Both the position numbers and the translations under genes were made by a program. The notes beneath the pieces were generated by a model, which worked only from the letters and a program-made list of their open reading frames with translations, ran no database searches and was not told the DNA's origin. Below, piece after piece: positions 18,944-27,783 of a stretch of DNA of 64,000 nucleotides. Source of the stretch: Saccharomyces mikatae IFO 1815 (lineage: Eukaryota; Ascomycota; Saccharomycetes; Saccharomycetales; Saccharomycetaceae). Within the stretch, counting starts at the first letter, position 1. The number at the start of each line of letters is the position of its first letter. The stretch is taken from assembly GCF_947241705.1 (NCBI RefSeq), contig NC_079266.1, positions 62,001 to 126,000 of the forward strand, read 5' to 3'.

Positions 18944-20548
18944 ATGGAAGTTGCACCGGCATTGTCGACTACTCAGTCGGATATTACATTTCAGAAGGTA
19001 GACGGGCGCGAAATTGATAGGTCTTCGTATTTGGGCCCCGATTACAATAGCGATGAGCTCATGCAACTTGTCTCAACTTATTATAATGTCGAGGCTCTTG
19101 TGGAATACTTGAAACAACACCAGGGGTACCAAAGTGTAACTCTGCAATTTCCTGATGATCTGATCAAAGACTCTTCGATGATCATAAGGTCGCTGCAATC
19201 GAGATTTGACAACGAGACAACTAAGTTTTGGGTTTTAGCGGACACAGCGTACAGTGCATGCTGTGTAGACGAGGTTGCTGCTGAACACGTTCACGCAAAC
19301 GTGGTTGTCCATTTTGGTGATGCGTGTTTGAACGCTATCCAAAACTTGCCCGTGGTTTACTCGTTCGGAACTCCATTTTTGGATTTACCATTAGTGGTGG
19401 AGAACTTCCAGAGGGCATTTCCGGATCTTTCCTCAAAAATATGTTTGATGGCAAACGCTCCATTTTCTAAGCATCTAGCAAAGCTGTACAGTATTTTAAA
19501 GTGCGATCTACACTACAAAAATATCATATATTCTCAAATAAACACTCGTATGGCAGAGGATGAGTGCGTAACTATACTTGATACCTTCCATGTTCCTGAA
19601 GATGTAGTTCAAGTAGGTACATTTGGAAGCAATAGCGTCCTATTTGGACAATATGGAAAAACCGAAAGCATCGTGTCCGAAGAGTACCATCTTTTCCATT
19701 TGACCACTCCGCAGGAACCCAGATTACTGTATCTATCCACAATGTTCGAATCAATTCATATCTTCGATCCAGCCTTATCTGGTCTGGTTACAGGACCCTT
19801 TCCCTCTCTAATGAGGCGTTACAAGTACATGCATGTAGCAAGGACAGCGGGTTGCATAGGTATCCTGGTTAACACACTGTCGCTACGCAACACCAGAGAA
19901 ACCATTAATGAACTGGTTAAACTTATCAAAGCTCGTGAGAAGAAGCATTACTTGTTCGTTGTTGGGAAGCCAAACGTGGCCAAACTGGCCAACTTTGAAG
20001 ACATTGATATTTGGTGCATCCTCGGTTGTAGTCAAAGTGGTATTATCGTTGACCAATTCAACGAGTTTTACAAGCCTATCATTACACCCTACGAACTGAA
20101 CTTGGCTTTGAGTGAAGAGGTCACTTGGACCGGAAAATGGGTTGTGGACTTTAAAGACGCCATTGATGAAATTGAGCAGAATTTGGATGGAGACGAAGTC
20201 GTTTCTGCTAGTGCTGCTGCCGATGAGCCAGAGTTTGATGTAGTTACAGGAAGATATACTAGCATGTCAAGACCACTGCGAGCGCTAACGCACGTGGAGT
20301 TGGAGACGGCTGACGACAACGATTCCAAACAACTAACTACAAAACATACCGCTTCAGGTGCTGTCATCAAAGGCACTGTCTCTACTTCAGCATCTGCACT
20401 ACAAAATCGTTCGTGGAAGGGTCTGGGAAGTGACTTCGACTCCATTGAGGTTGATGATACTGGCGCCGATATAGAAGAAGGTATTTCTGGAGTTGCACGT
20501 GGATATGGGTTCGATCGCGAAGACGCTATAAACAAGGCGAACAAGTAA
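18944..20548 (+). CDS. DPH2: Dph2, diphthamide biosynthesis protein
   Basis: Dph2 acts with Dph1 as a radical-SAM-like iron-sulfur enzyme that, with Dph3, puts the 3-amino-3-carboxypropyl group on a histidine of elongation factor 2, the first step of diphthamide synthesis. The 534-residue frame from ATG at 18944 equals the S. cerevisiae length. Three related domains are visible: the first has [10 protein letters not shown] with the adjacent cysteines C106 and C107, the second has [13 protein letters not shown], and the third has [10 protein letters not shown]. The last ~120 residues are acidic and Ser/Ala-rich. Two short upstream reading frames (18887-18898 and 18907-18942) precede the start, the second ending one base before it. 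Confidence 0.97.
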   Translation: MEVAPALSTTQSDITFQKVDGREIDRSSYLGPDYNSDELMQLVSTYYNVEALVEYLKQHQGYQSVTLQFPDDLIKDSSMIIRSLQSRFDNETTKFWVLADTAYSACCVDEVAAEHVHANVVVHFGDACLNAIQNLPVVYSFGTPFLDLPLVVENFQRAFPDLSSKICLMANAPFSKHLAKLYSILKCDLHYKNIIYSQINTRMAEDECVTILDTFHVPEDVVQVGTFGSNSVLFGQYGKTESIVSEEYHLFHLTTPQEPRLLYLSTMFESIHIFDPALSGLVTGPFPSLMRRYKYMHVARTAGCIGILVNTLSLRNTRETINELVKLIKAREKKHYLFVVGKPNVAKLANFEDIDIWCILGCSQSGIIVDQFNEFYKPIITPYELNLALSEEVTWTGKWVVDFKDAIDEIEQNLDGDEVVSASAAADEPEFDVVTGRYTSMSRPLRALTHVELETADDNDSKQLTTKHTASGAVIKGTVSTSASALQNRSWKGLGSDFDSIEVDDTGADIEEGISGVARGYGFDREDAINKANK

Positions 20549-20870
20549 CTCTTACGGTTCATCTTTGATTTACTATTTAAACTTCAGAATTCTAACGAAT
20601 TTTCAACTTATAAACTATTTAATAATACCACAATGATACTCTTTCTATTAAAAGCCTTTAAGAATAACCGCCAAGAATCTTGAATATTGAGTTCCCGTGT
20701 GGCATGATTGAACCGACGTCCGGGTACTCTCCCATAAAACACTAGTTTCTTTTACCGGACATGCAATGAAGGCCCTTTATACTAGTGAGATTTTGCAGAG
20801 ACTTAAGTGGCTAGTAGTTATAGATCTCGATGGTGATCAGAATCCATAGAAATACTTTTTTTCACTTAAC
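20549..20870. other. DPH2 3' flank / CNB1 promoter
   Basis: A 322-bp interval between two genes on the plus strand. I see no RNA gene or repeat in it. Confidence 0.55.
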
Positions 20871-21473
20871 ATGGGTGCTGCTCCTTCCAAAATTGTCGAT
20901 GGTCTTTTAGAGGATACAAATTGTATGTATAGGTTGAAGTAAAAGAAAGGAACAAAAGGAGAAGCGGGGCGGATTACTAACATCAGGCTTTGTACAGTTG
21001 ATAGAGATGAAATTGAAAGGTTAAGGAAGAGGTTTATGAAGTTGGACAGGGATAGCTCTGGTTCTATTGATAAAAATGAGTTTATGAGCATTCCTGGTGT
21101 TTCATCAAATCCCCTTGCCGGGCGTATAATGGAGGTCTTCGATGCTGATAATAGTGGCGATGTTGATTTTCAGGAATTTATCACAGGACTATCCATCTTT
21201 AGTGGGCGTGGTTCTAAAGACGAAAAGTTAAGGTTTGCCTTTAAAATTTACGACATTGATAAAGACGGCTTCATCTCGAATGGTGAGTTATTCATCGTTC
21301 TGAAGATTATGGTAGGTTCAAATCTGGATGATGAGCAGCTTCAGCAGATAGTAGATAGGACAATAATGGAAAATGACAGCGATGGCGATGGACGTTTAAG
21401 TTTTGAAGAATTCAAAAATGCTATCGAAACCACTGAAGTAGCCAAGAGTCTAACATTGCAATATGACGTTTGA
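20871..21473 (+). CDS. CNB1: Cnb1, calcineurin regulatory subunit B (spliced)
   Basis: The coding sequence is 20871-20922 joined to 20998-21473: 52 + 476 nt, giving 175 residues, the S. cerevisiae length. The intron (20923-20997) starts GTATGT, has the exact branch point TACTAAC at 20975-20981 and ends TACAG; splicing restores [15 protein letters not shown] across the junction. Cnb1 is the Ca2+-binding subunit of the calcineurin phosphatase. The N-terminus MGAAPSK carries a myristoylation glycine. Four EF-hand loops are seen ([48 protein letters not shown]). The first exon is too short to stand out as a frame by itself. Confidence 0.98.
20923..20997 (+). other. CNB1 spliceosomal intron
   Basis: 75-nt intron: donor GTATGT, branch point TACTAAC (20975-20981), acceptor CAG at 20995-20997, only 16 nt after the branch site. 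It is close to the shortest size seen in Saccharomyces. Confidence 0.97.
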
Positions 21474-21715
21474 GACAAGAGGGCACTCGCTTTACTAAGA
21501 TAAACTAGCGTTAGTGAAAAAAAATAAACACAGATGTTACCTCTTAATGAGGAAATGAACACTTGCTCTAGTTACAATGTTATATATATATATATATATA
21601 GCAAACATAACAAAATAAGAAAGCAATAATACAAGTTAGGGATTGGAAAAAAAAGTAACGATTCGAATATGATAGAAAAGTAGCTTGTCATATACCACTG
21701 TAGAAATAAGCCGTT

Positions 21716-21908
21716 TCAGATATGGGCGAATTTTGAGATAATTGTTGGAATCAAAATCAACTATCGTCTATCAACTCTCAGTCATTATCCGATCACGTTA
21801 TCACTCCTTGCATTTCAGCTTCCTCTAACTCCGATGACAGCTTCTCATAACTTATGTCATCTTCTAACACCGTATATGATAATATACTAGTAGTATGATT
21901 ACTGATCA
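21716..21908. mobile_element. Rearranged Ty1/Ty2-type delta fragments
   Basis: Three delta-derived pieces are joined. About 21716-21748 is the 3' terminus of a minus-oriented delta (GGGCGAATTTTGAGATAATTG). From 21743 a plus-oriented 5' terminus follows (TGTTGGAATCAAAATCAAC to TATCAAC). From about 21776 the internal part of a minus-oriented delta follows (CAGTCATTATCCGATCACG to GATAATATACTAGTAG). The pieces share TTGTTGGA at the first joint. No target duplication is visible. Confidence 0.7.
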
Positions 21909-22309
21909 TGTTGGAATAAGTGATTACTACTATACACCTATTCGTATAAATTGGATTAAGTTATTGCAACTATACGTCTTCGTATAAATTGGATTAAGTT
22001 ATTGCAACTATACGTCTTCGTATAAATTGAAGTAGAAAAATTCTAATAATAGAATTTACTGCAGTAATGAGATAAAGATCTATTAAGTGATCAGAACTTA
22101 TTATATAAGAAGATGAGTTATCACCAAATTCTTATCTTTAACACTCTGATTTATGTCTGAACCTTTTGGTTTAATATAACCAATCAGCGTGTGTTTTATA
22201 TACCTCTCTTATATAGATTAAGAAGGAACGACTATTCTTAATTATTACAACTTACTAAACTACTAATTATCAACAGATCAATAAACATAATTAAATTTTT
22301 ATTCCAACA
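21909..22309. mobile_element. Solo LTR of Ty4 (tau)-like size, orientation uncertain
   Basis: A 401-bp element begins TGTTGGAATA (21909-21918) and ends with its exact reverse complement TATTCCAACA (22300-22309), as Ty LTRs do. The interior does not resemble delta or sigma. It contains a perfect 38-bp tandem duplication (21941-21978 and 21979-22016); without it the element would be 363 bp, near the ~371 bp of tau. I name it tau-like by size and its position beside a tRNA gene; I could not confirm the family by sequence. The flanking 5-mers (GATCA and CTGTG) are not a target duplication. Confidence 0.6.
21941..22016. repeat. 38-bp tandem duplication inside the tau-like LTR
   Basis: Two identical 38-bp copies, each starting TTCGTATAAATTGGATTAAG and ending ACTATACGTC, lie head to tail at 21941-21978 and 21979-22016. 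A third partial copy (TTCGTATAAATTG) starts at 22017. Confidence 0.95.
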
Positions 22310-22325
22310 CTGTGAAAGCTAATCT

Positions 22326-22641
22326 TGCTATAATATAAATCAACTATCATCTACTAACTAGTATTTATGGTACTAGTATATTATCAAATACGCAAATGAT
22401 GAGAAATAGTCATCTAAATTAGTGGAAGCTGAAACGCAAGGATTGATAATGTAATAGGATCAATGAATATCAACATATAAAACGATGATAATAATATTTA
22501 TAGAATTGTGTAAAATTGTAGATTCCCTTTCATGGATTTCTAAGTCCCCGAGAGAACTTCTAGTATATCTACGTACCTAATATTTATGTTTTATTAAAAG
22601 ATGCAATCCCAACAATTACATCAGAATCCACACTCATCTCA
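22326..22641 (+). mobile_element. Ty1/Ty2-type delta solo LTR with 5-bp target-site duplication
   Basis: The 316-bp plus-oriented delta runs from a decayed terminus TGCTATAATATAAATCAAC to CACACTCATCTCA. It has the typical delta interior (ATCATCTACTAACTAGTATT, GAAATAGTCATCTAAATTAG, GTGGAAGCTGAAACGCAAGG). It is flanked by AATCT on both sides (22321-22325 and 22642-22646). A block of about 17 nt (the GGTGTTAGAAGATGAC segment present in the other deltas here) is missing. It ends 94 bp before tRNA-Leu. Confidence 0.92.
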
Positions 22642-22735
22642 AATCTAGAGTACAAGTAAAACTTTGTGTTGTAATAGTATTAATTCTGACTTATAATAGT
22701 TAATCTTTATTTCCTAGACATTAATTCAAATACCC

Positions 22736-22819
22736 GGAGGGTTGGCCGAGTGGTCTAAGGCGGCAGACTTAAGATCTGTTGGACGGTTGTCCGCGCGAGT
22801 TCGAACCTCGCATCCTTCA
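22736..22819 (+). tRNA. tRNA-Leu (UAA anticodon)
   Basis: The 84-nt class II tRNA has acceptor strands GGAGGGT and ATCCTTC with discriminator A, A-box GGCCGAGTGGTCTAAGG, anticodon TAA at 22770-22772, a long variable arm (TTGGACGG...CCGCGC) and T-arm motif GTTCGAACC. No intron is present. A six-T terminator lies at 22823-22828. It corresponds to tL(UAA)K of S. cerevisiae, between CNB1 and HYM1. Confidence 0.98.
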
Positions 22820-23216
22820 TTATTTTTTATTGGAACTAGCTATATTACCTTATGATAAACCCATAAAAGTTATTCTATACAAGAACTGTCCTATCGCTCG
22901 TAGATGGAGTATATTCAGCAGAGTTTAGTGTATCAAAATTGTCTAGTATTTTGAATTTTTTGTGTTCAAAAAAGGGACGTTGTCTCAAACGCAAATGACG
23001 AGGAAGTCCGCTGATTACTCTCATGAAAAATAAAAAAAAGCTATGGTCTCAGGATTGTTTCGAAAGTGGCACTGACACAATATTTACAGGCGTCGGTAGC
23101 TTATTGTCTAAGGAGTATAGCCTGAATTAGGAGTAGTTAGGCCAAAGGAAACTTCTTCTTCGTGACAAGTTTATTGCACTCAATCGTCAACATAAAAACT
23201 CATAAAACCAAGGCAA
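22820..23216. other. HYM1 promoter region
   Basis: The 397 bp between tRNA-Leu and HYM1 hold the tRNA terminator and the HYM1 promoter. Nothing else is recognised. Confidence 0.55.
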
Positions 23217-24416
23217 ATGTTTAAGAAATACAAGAACCAAGACTTGGATATGGCATTTTGGTGGAAGAAGAACCCCAAGATTCCCTCCGATTATGCCAGG
23301 TTGATCATTGAGCAACTAAACAAATTCGGCTCTCCCTCATTAACCCAGGATAATAAAAGAAAGGTACAAGAGGAGTGTACCAAATATTTAATCGGCACAA
23401 AACATTTTATTGTGGGAGATACGGAACCACATCCAACACCAGAAGCTATTGATGAACTTTACACTGCCATACATCGTGCTGACGTATTCCATGAGTTACT
23501 GCTTCATTTTGTAGATTTAGAATTTGAAGCAAGGAGGGAATGTATGCTCATTTTCTCTATATGCCTCGGGTACTCTAAGGATAATAAATTTGTCACCGTA
23601 GATTATTTAGTCTCTCAACCAAAGACCATATCCTTAATGTTGAGAACCGCAGAAGTAGCTCTACAACAAAAGGGTTGCCAAGATATTTTTTTAACGGTAG
23701 GGAATATGATTATTGAATGTATCAAATATGAGCAACTTTGTAGGATCATTTTAAAGGACCCTCAACTATGGAAGTTCTTTGAATTTGCAAAACTGGGTAA
23801 TTTTGAGATTAGTACAGAATCCCTACAAATATTAAGTGCCGCATTTATCACACATCCCAAACTAGTTTCTAAGGAATTTTTCAGTAACGAGAGTAATATT
23901 ATCAGGTTCATCAAATGCATTAACAAGCTAATGGCACATGGAAGCTACGTAACCAAGAGGCAAAGCACCAAGTTGTTGGCGTCATTAATTGTGATAAGAT
24001 CTAATAACGCGTTGATGAATATATATATTAATTCTCCGGAAAATTTAAAGTTGATAATGACTTTAATGACTGACAAATCTAAAAACTTACAGCTTGAAGC
24101 TTTCAATGTGTTTAAGGTGATGGTAGCGAATCCAAGAAAGTCAAAACCTGTTTTTGATATTCTTGTTAAAAACAGAGACAAATTGCTGACATACTTTAAA
24201 ACATTTGGTTTAGATTCTCAGGATTCTACATTCCTTGATGAAAGAGAATTCATTATTCAAGAAATTGATTCCTTGCCCCGCATAATTTCTTCTACAATAG
24301 AGGTTTCTACCAATAATACATCTTCAAGTAACGTCAATAATATGAACTCACCATCATCGGTAATAAACAACCAATCATCAATCTTGACACATTCAACTAC
24401 ACCTGATTCAAGATAA
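23217..24416 (+). CDS. HYM1: Hym1, Mo25-like scaffold of the RAM pathway
   Basis: Hym1 is the yeast Mo25 homologue and works with Kic1, Cbk1, Mob2, Tao3 and Sog2 in the RAM network, controlling daughter-specific gene expression (Ace2), cell separation and polarised growth. The 399-residue frame from ATG at 23217 equals the S. cerevisiae length. The body (about 10-340) is all alpha-helical, with the Mo25 segment AFWWKKNPKIPSDYARL near the N-terminus and QSTKLLASLIVIRSNNALM and SKNLQLEAFNVFKVMVANP near the end of the fold. The last ~55 residues are a Ser/Asn-rich tail. It is convergent with PXA2. Confidence 0.97.
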   Translation: MFKKYKNQDLDMAFWWKKNPKIPSDYARLIIEQLNKFGSPSLTQDNKRKVQEECTKYLIGTKHFIVGDTEPHPTPEAIDELYTAIHRADVFHELLLHFVDLEFEARRECMLIFSICLGYSKDNKFVTVDYLVSQPKTISLMLRTAEVALQQKGCQDIFLTVGNMIIECIKYEQLCRIILKDPQLWKFFEFAKLGNFEISTESLQILSAAFITHPKLVSKEFFSNESNIIRFIKCINKLMAHGSYVTKRQSTKLLASLIVIRSNNALMNIYINSPENLKLIMTLMTDKSKNLQLEAFNVFKVMVANPRKSKPVFDILVKNRDKLLTYFKTFGLDSQDSTFLDEREFIIQEIDSLPRIISSTIEVSTNNTSSSNVNNMNSPSSVINNQSSILTHSTTPDSR

Positions 24417-24730
24417 CAGCAGACGTCGGATCACTTTATAAAAAACGAAAAGTCTTTTGACAGTAGGTCATCAATATTCAAAGTAAAATCATATATAGAA
24501 AACTGTCTATTTGCATAAAAAGGGGGAAATTGTGCGGATGTTTATATTTTCGTGTTGCGCCATAAGAACTAGGAAATGCCAAAGGGCGGCAAAACAGTGT
24601 AATTAATACAGCGCTTAGAGTTAAGCAAACAATCCTGAATATTGAGCGCTTTTCTTGTCATATTGGACTATTATATAATAGTCGATTTATCCAATTTATA
24701 TAATGATGAAAATTTTTCTTTAATTACATA
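24417..24730. other. HYM1-PXA2 convergent 3' region
   Basis: The 314 bp between the two stop codons are AT-rich and hold both transcription terminators. No gene is seen. Confidence 0.55.
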
Positions 24731-27286
24731 TTATGTCTCTTTTTCTTGTTCCTTTTTATTTTTACTCTTTTTAGTCATACTTTTTTTGTTTCTTAATAAA
24801 TTTGATGAAGCTGTGGACGATGATTCTGAAAATAGTGGTAATCTCTTGCTAGCCTCCTTCCCTGTAGGTGATATGATTCGATGTTCCGTGTTTGGATTAA
24901 ATAACATATTAGATTTGGACGCCTTCGGTTCTCCGATTTTCTCAAAAAGGTTCAGGTTTGTTTCTGATTTACGAATGATGTTTGATTCCTTAGCAATTGT
25001 TAAATCCTTCAATTTTCTCTCCCATAGAGGCACCTGTTGATCTAATATGGCGTTCAGCTCGAGCAATTTTTCCTCATTATTTAATCTTTCCTGTGGGTTA
25101 AAAGGTCCAAATTGATATCCGCCTTTACCATCGAATTTCAAAAGATAGTTATGAAAATGCCATAGACTTGTTCTGTGACAAACTGATATTAATGATATAC
25201 CAAATTTTTGTGCATTTTCGTACATCTTTTGTTCCATTTCAGGCGCTACTGCAGAAGTGCATTCATCGAGGACGGCAAATTTAGGTTTATGATAGTACAT
25301 TCTTGCCATAGCCAGCCTTTGCTGAACGCCAATCGTTAATTCTTCGGACCAGTTTCTCACAATACCAAATGCATCACGAATCTTGATGGTGCATGGTGAT
25401 TGATTGTCATCTATTGATGGTTGCTGCGCGCCATTTTTGGAAGTCCTTTGCGCCAGAACAAGCGACATATTTTCTGTTACCAAATCCTCCAAATCTAGCA
25501 ACTGAAGAATTTTTATCAATTCAGCATCGCCTGTATCGTAGTCATCATGATACTTTTCTTCAAATTGTTCAATAGTGTCTGGGTAAATGATCTGTTCCCT
25601 GAAACTTGATCTATTTCCCATATATGGTCTTTGAGGTAGATAAAAGATTGCGCAATCCCTATCCACAGTTCTACGCGGCATTACTAGCTTTGATTGATGT
25701 TTTTTATTGGGAGTCGCCCTTACCGGCCATAGCCCACCAAGAATACGGAATAGTGATGACTTACCACACCCATTGGGCCCAATAATTAGTAAGTGGTTCC
25801 CATGCTTCAAATCAAAGCTAAGTTCGGGAACTAAGACTTGATTTGCAGGTGTTACTAAAGGGATATTCTCAAACCTTATTATTGAGTCATTATATTCCAC
25901 TACGCACCCTTCATCGTTCGGTTTGTTATCACTATCACCTTTATTTGCATCCAACAAATCATTGAAATTGTTTAGTCGCAATCTGATACCGCGTAACTGT
26001 TGGATATTTCTCTTTAGTTCCACAAATCTTCCTATAGAACTAGATGCAGTAACCAATAATCTTCTATTCGTGATAAAATCAGCTGTCATATCATTCTTGG
26101 GTTCCTTAGACCCCAAGTTGTCTTCGCTTGGGGTATTTTTGAAAAATATTGGGATCGAGCACAATACCAAGCCAGCAGCGCCCCAAGTATATTTGATCAC
26201 AAATGCAGTGGCAACGTCGTAAATAGCTCTTGCCTTTATTTCTCTGTTTAGAAAAAGAACCAAACGGTAAAATGAATAATCAACATTTGCCAGTTCTCTC
26301 TTTTGCCCTCTAAGTAATGCAATTTCCTCATTACTTGAATGCAGATTCGAGTGTAGAGATCTGAACCAACTTTCCAAAGATGCGCTTGCCATTGTTAACC
26401 TAGTGAAGTTCGGCTGAATCAATTTTAGTAAAGAATTAGAGGCATAAACAATCAAGCCCAGTGCCAAAGTACCTTCACCCATAACACTAGTGTTTGATGT
26501 TAATAGTTTGAATGAGCAGAGGATTAGGTCTAACATTGGCTTTAATAGCTGATTTAACAGTAAAGATGAATTCATTGAGAATGTGTAAATGTCTTTTGTT
26601 AAGTTATCCTGAACCTCTGAAACAGATTCGGCAGAAGCTACGGAATAGAAAGTATGATGATTAGATAGATACTTTGATAGCAAAAACTCTGATAATTTCC
26701 TATTAATAGTGACAGCGCATAACTTTGTTGTGTAGCTGATCAAAGAATTAATAAAACTAGCAGGAATTCCGAGGATCATCCATTTCCCTAATAAAATCTT
26801 TGCGAAATTTGCGTATTGAGCTTTTACTAACGTGGAAACTAGCTGACCATCCAAAGTAGCCACACGAAGAGACAAAAGTGTTCTAATATTTAAAAGAATA
26901 GCCTGTGTAATAAATAAGATAAGGCACTTCTTATCATGTAGTAAAAGTTTGAACAAAAAGTCTACTTTTCCTTTTTGCTGTACGACTTTATGGTCAATCT
27001 TGTTTTCTTTGTCGAACGGAATTGTACTATCTTCTAAATCTGTACTATTTTTAGAAATTATCGTTAACTCTTCTTTGCTACTTTCTTCTTCATCAGCTTC
27101 TGCTCCTTTTCCTTCCCTGATCTTCTTATTATCAGAACCCGTTGACTCAGAATCTTTTTTGCCGGTTTTGCTATTGCTAGAACTCGAGTTTGAATTGTAA
27201 AGTGTGGCTAGCAATAGTATTATGTATGAGGAACGCAGCAAATTCACTCTGTGCTTCCGATAAAAAACAGAGGCCGTTGAGATCAT
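24731..27286 (-). CDS. PXA2: Pxa2, peroxisomal ABC half-transporter for long-chain acyl-CoA
   Basis: Pxa2 pairs with Pxa1 to import long-chain fatty acyl-CoA into peroxisomes for beta-oxidation and is the homologue of human ALDP/ABCD1. The 851-residue frame starts at ATG 27286 (853 in S288C). A hydrophobic N-terminus and an ABC transmembrane domain (about 100-380) precede one ATP-binding domain with Walker [10 protein letters not shown] (K509) and Walker [12 protein letters not shown]. The signature motif is LTIGVQQR where LSGGEQQR is usual; as I recall the S. cerevisiae protein has the same variant, so it is not damage. The N-terminal 60-110 stretch and the C-terminal ~100 residues are charged and low complexity. 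Confidence 0.96.
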   Translation of the reverse strand: MISTASVFYRKHRVNLLRSSYIILLLATLYNSNSSSSNSKTGKKDSESTGSDNKKIREGKGAEADEEESSKEELTIISKNSTDLEDSTIPFDKENKIDHKVVQQKGKVDFLFKLLLHDKKCLILFITQAILLNIRTLLSLRVATLDGQLVSTLVKAQYANFAKILLGKWMILGIPASFINSLISYTTKLCAVTINRKLSEFLLSKYLSNHHTFYSVASAESVSEVQDNLTKDIYTFSMNSSLLLNQLLKPMLDLILCSFKLLTSNTSVMGEGTLALGLIVYASNSLLKLIQPNFTRLTMASASLESWFRSLHSNLHSSNEEIALLRGQKRELANVDYSFYRLVLFLNREIKARAIYDVATAFVIKYTWGAAGLVLCSIPIFFKNTPSEDNLGSKEPKNDMTADFITNRRLLVTASSSIGRFVELKRNIQQLRGIRLRLNNFNDLLDANKGDSDNKPNDEGCVVEYNDSIIRFENIPLVTPANQVLVPELSFDLKHGNHLLIIGPNGCGKSSLFRILGGLWPVRATPNKKHQSKLVMPRRTVDRDCAIFYLPQRPYMGNRSSFREQIIYPDTIEQFEEKYHDDYDTGDAELIKILQLLDLEDLVTENMSLVLAQRTSKNGAQQPSIDDNQSPCTIKIRDAFGIVRNWSEELTIGVQQRLAMARMYYHKPKFAVLDECTSAVAPEMEQKMYENAQKFGISLISVCHRTSLWHFHNYLLKFDGKGGYQFGPFNPQERLNNEEKLLELNAILDQQVPLWERKLKDLTIAKESNIIRKSETNLNLFEKIGEPKASKSNMLFNPNTEHRIISPTGKEASKRLPLFSESSSTASSNLLRNKKSMTKKSKNKKEQEKET

Positions 27287-27783
27287 TATGAAATCTATTT
27301 CTAGTCACTTGTAATCGTGTTTTTTACCCTTTGAAAAATTTTCCCATAAGCAAGATAAATATTAAAACAGATAATTCTATGGAATATACTTATTTAATCA
27401 TTTGCTTGCATGGGCAAGAAAGCACTTAAATATAAGATTAACCGTTGATCGAGGCAAGCCGTTAAGCATCATCATCCTGATATTAACTTTACTCCACATT
27501 TCATTGCCGCCCTTAAATCTTCCTGAGGGTAATAGAAACATAGCGGTGATAGCAATAATTAACGCCGAGAATACCTTGAAAACAAGAGCTAACAGAACTA
27601 GAAAGAAATCCGCTAATTGCTACTGGTATTTCTTTTAGCGGGTTCGATTGAGCCACTAAATAAGAAGGATGGTGGTGTAATGTATGTATTATTACTCCAT
27701 GTAAGAAAACTAGAAGGGCTTGAAAAACGTTTGGGACACTTCGAAGAAAAAAACGTAATAAAAGAGTATTTAAAAAAGAAAAA
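27287..27783. other. PXA2 promoter / FAT3 3' flank
   Basis: A 497-bp interval between two minus-strand genes. A plus-strand frame at 27402-27638 begins with TTG and shows nothing recognisable. I did not find a convincing oleate response element by eye. Confidence 0.5.
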
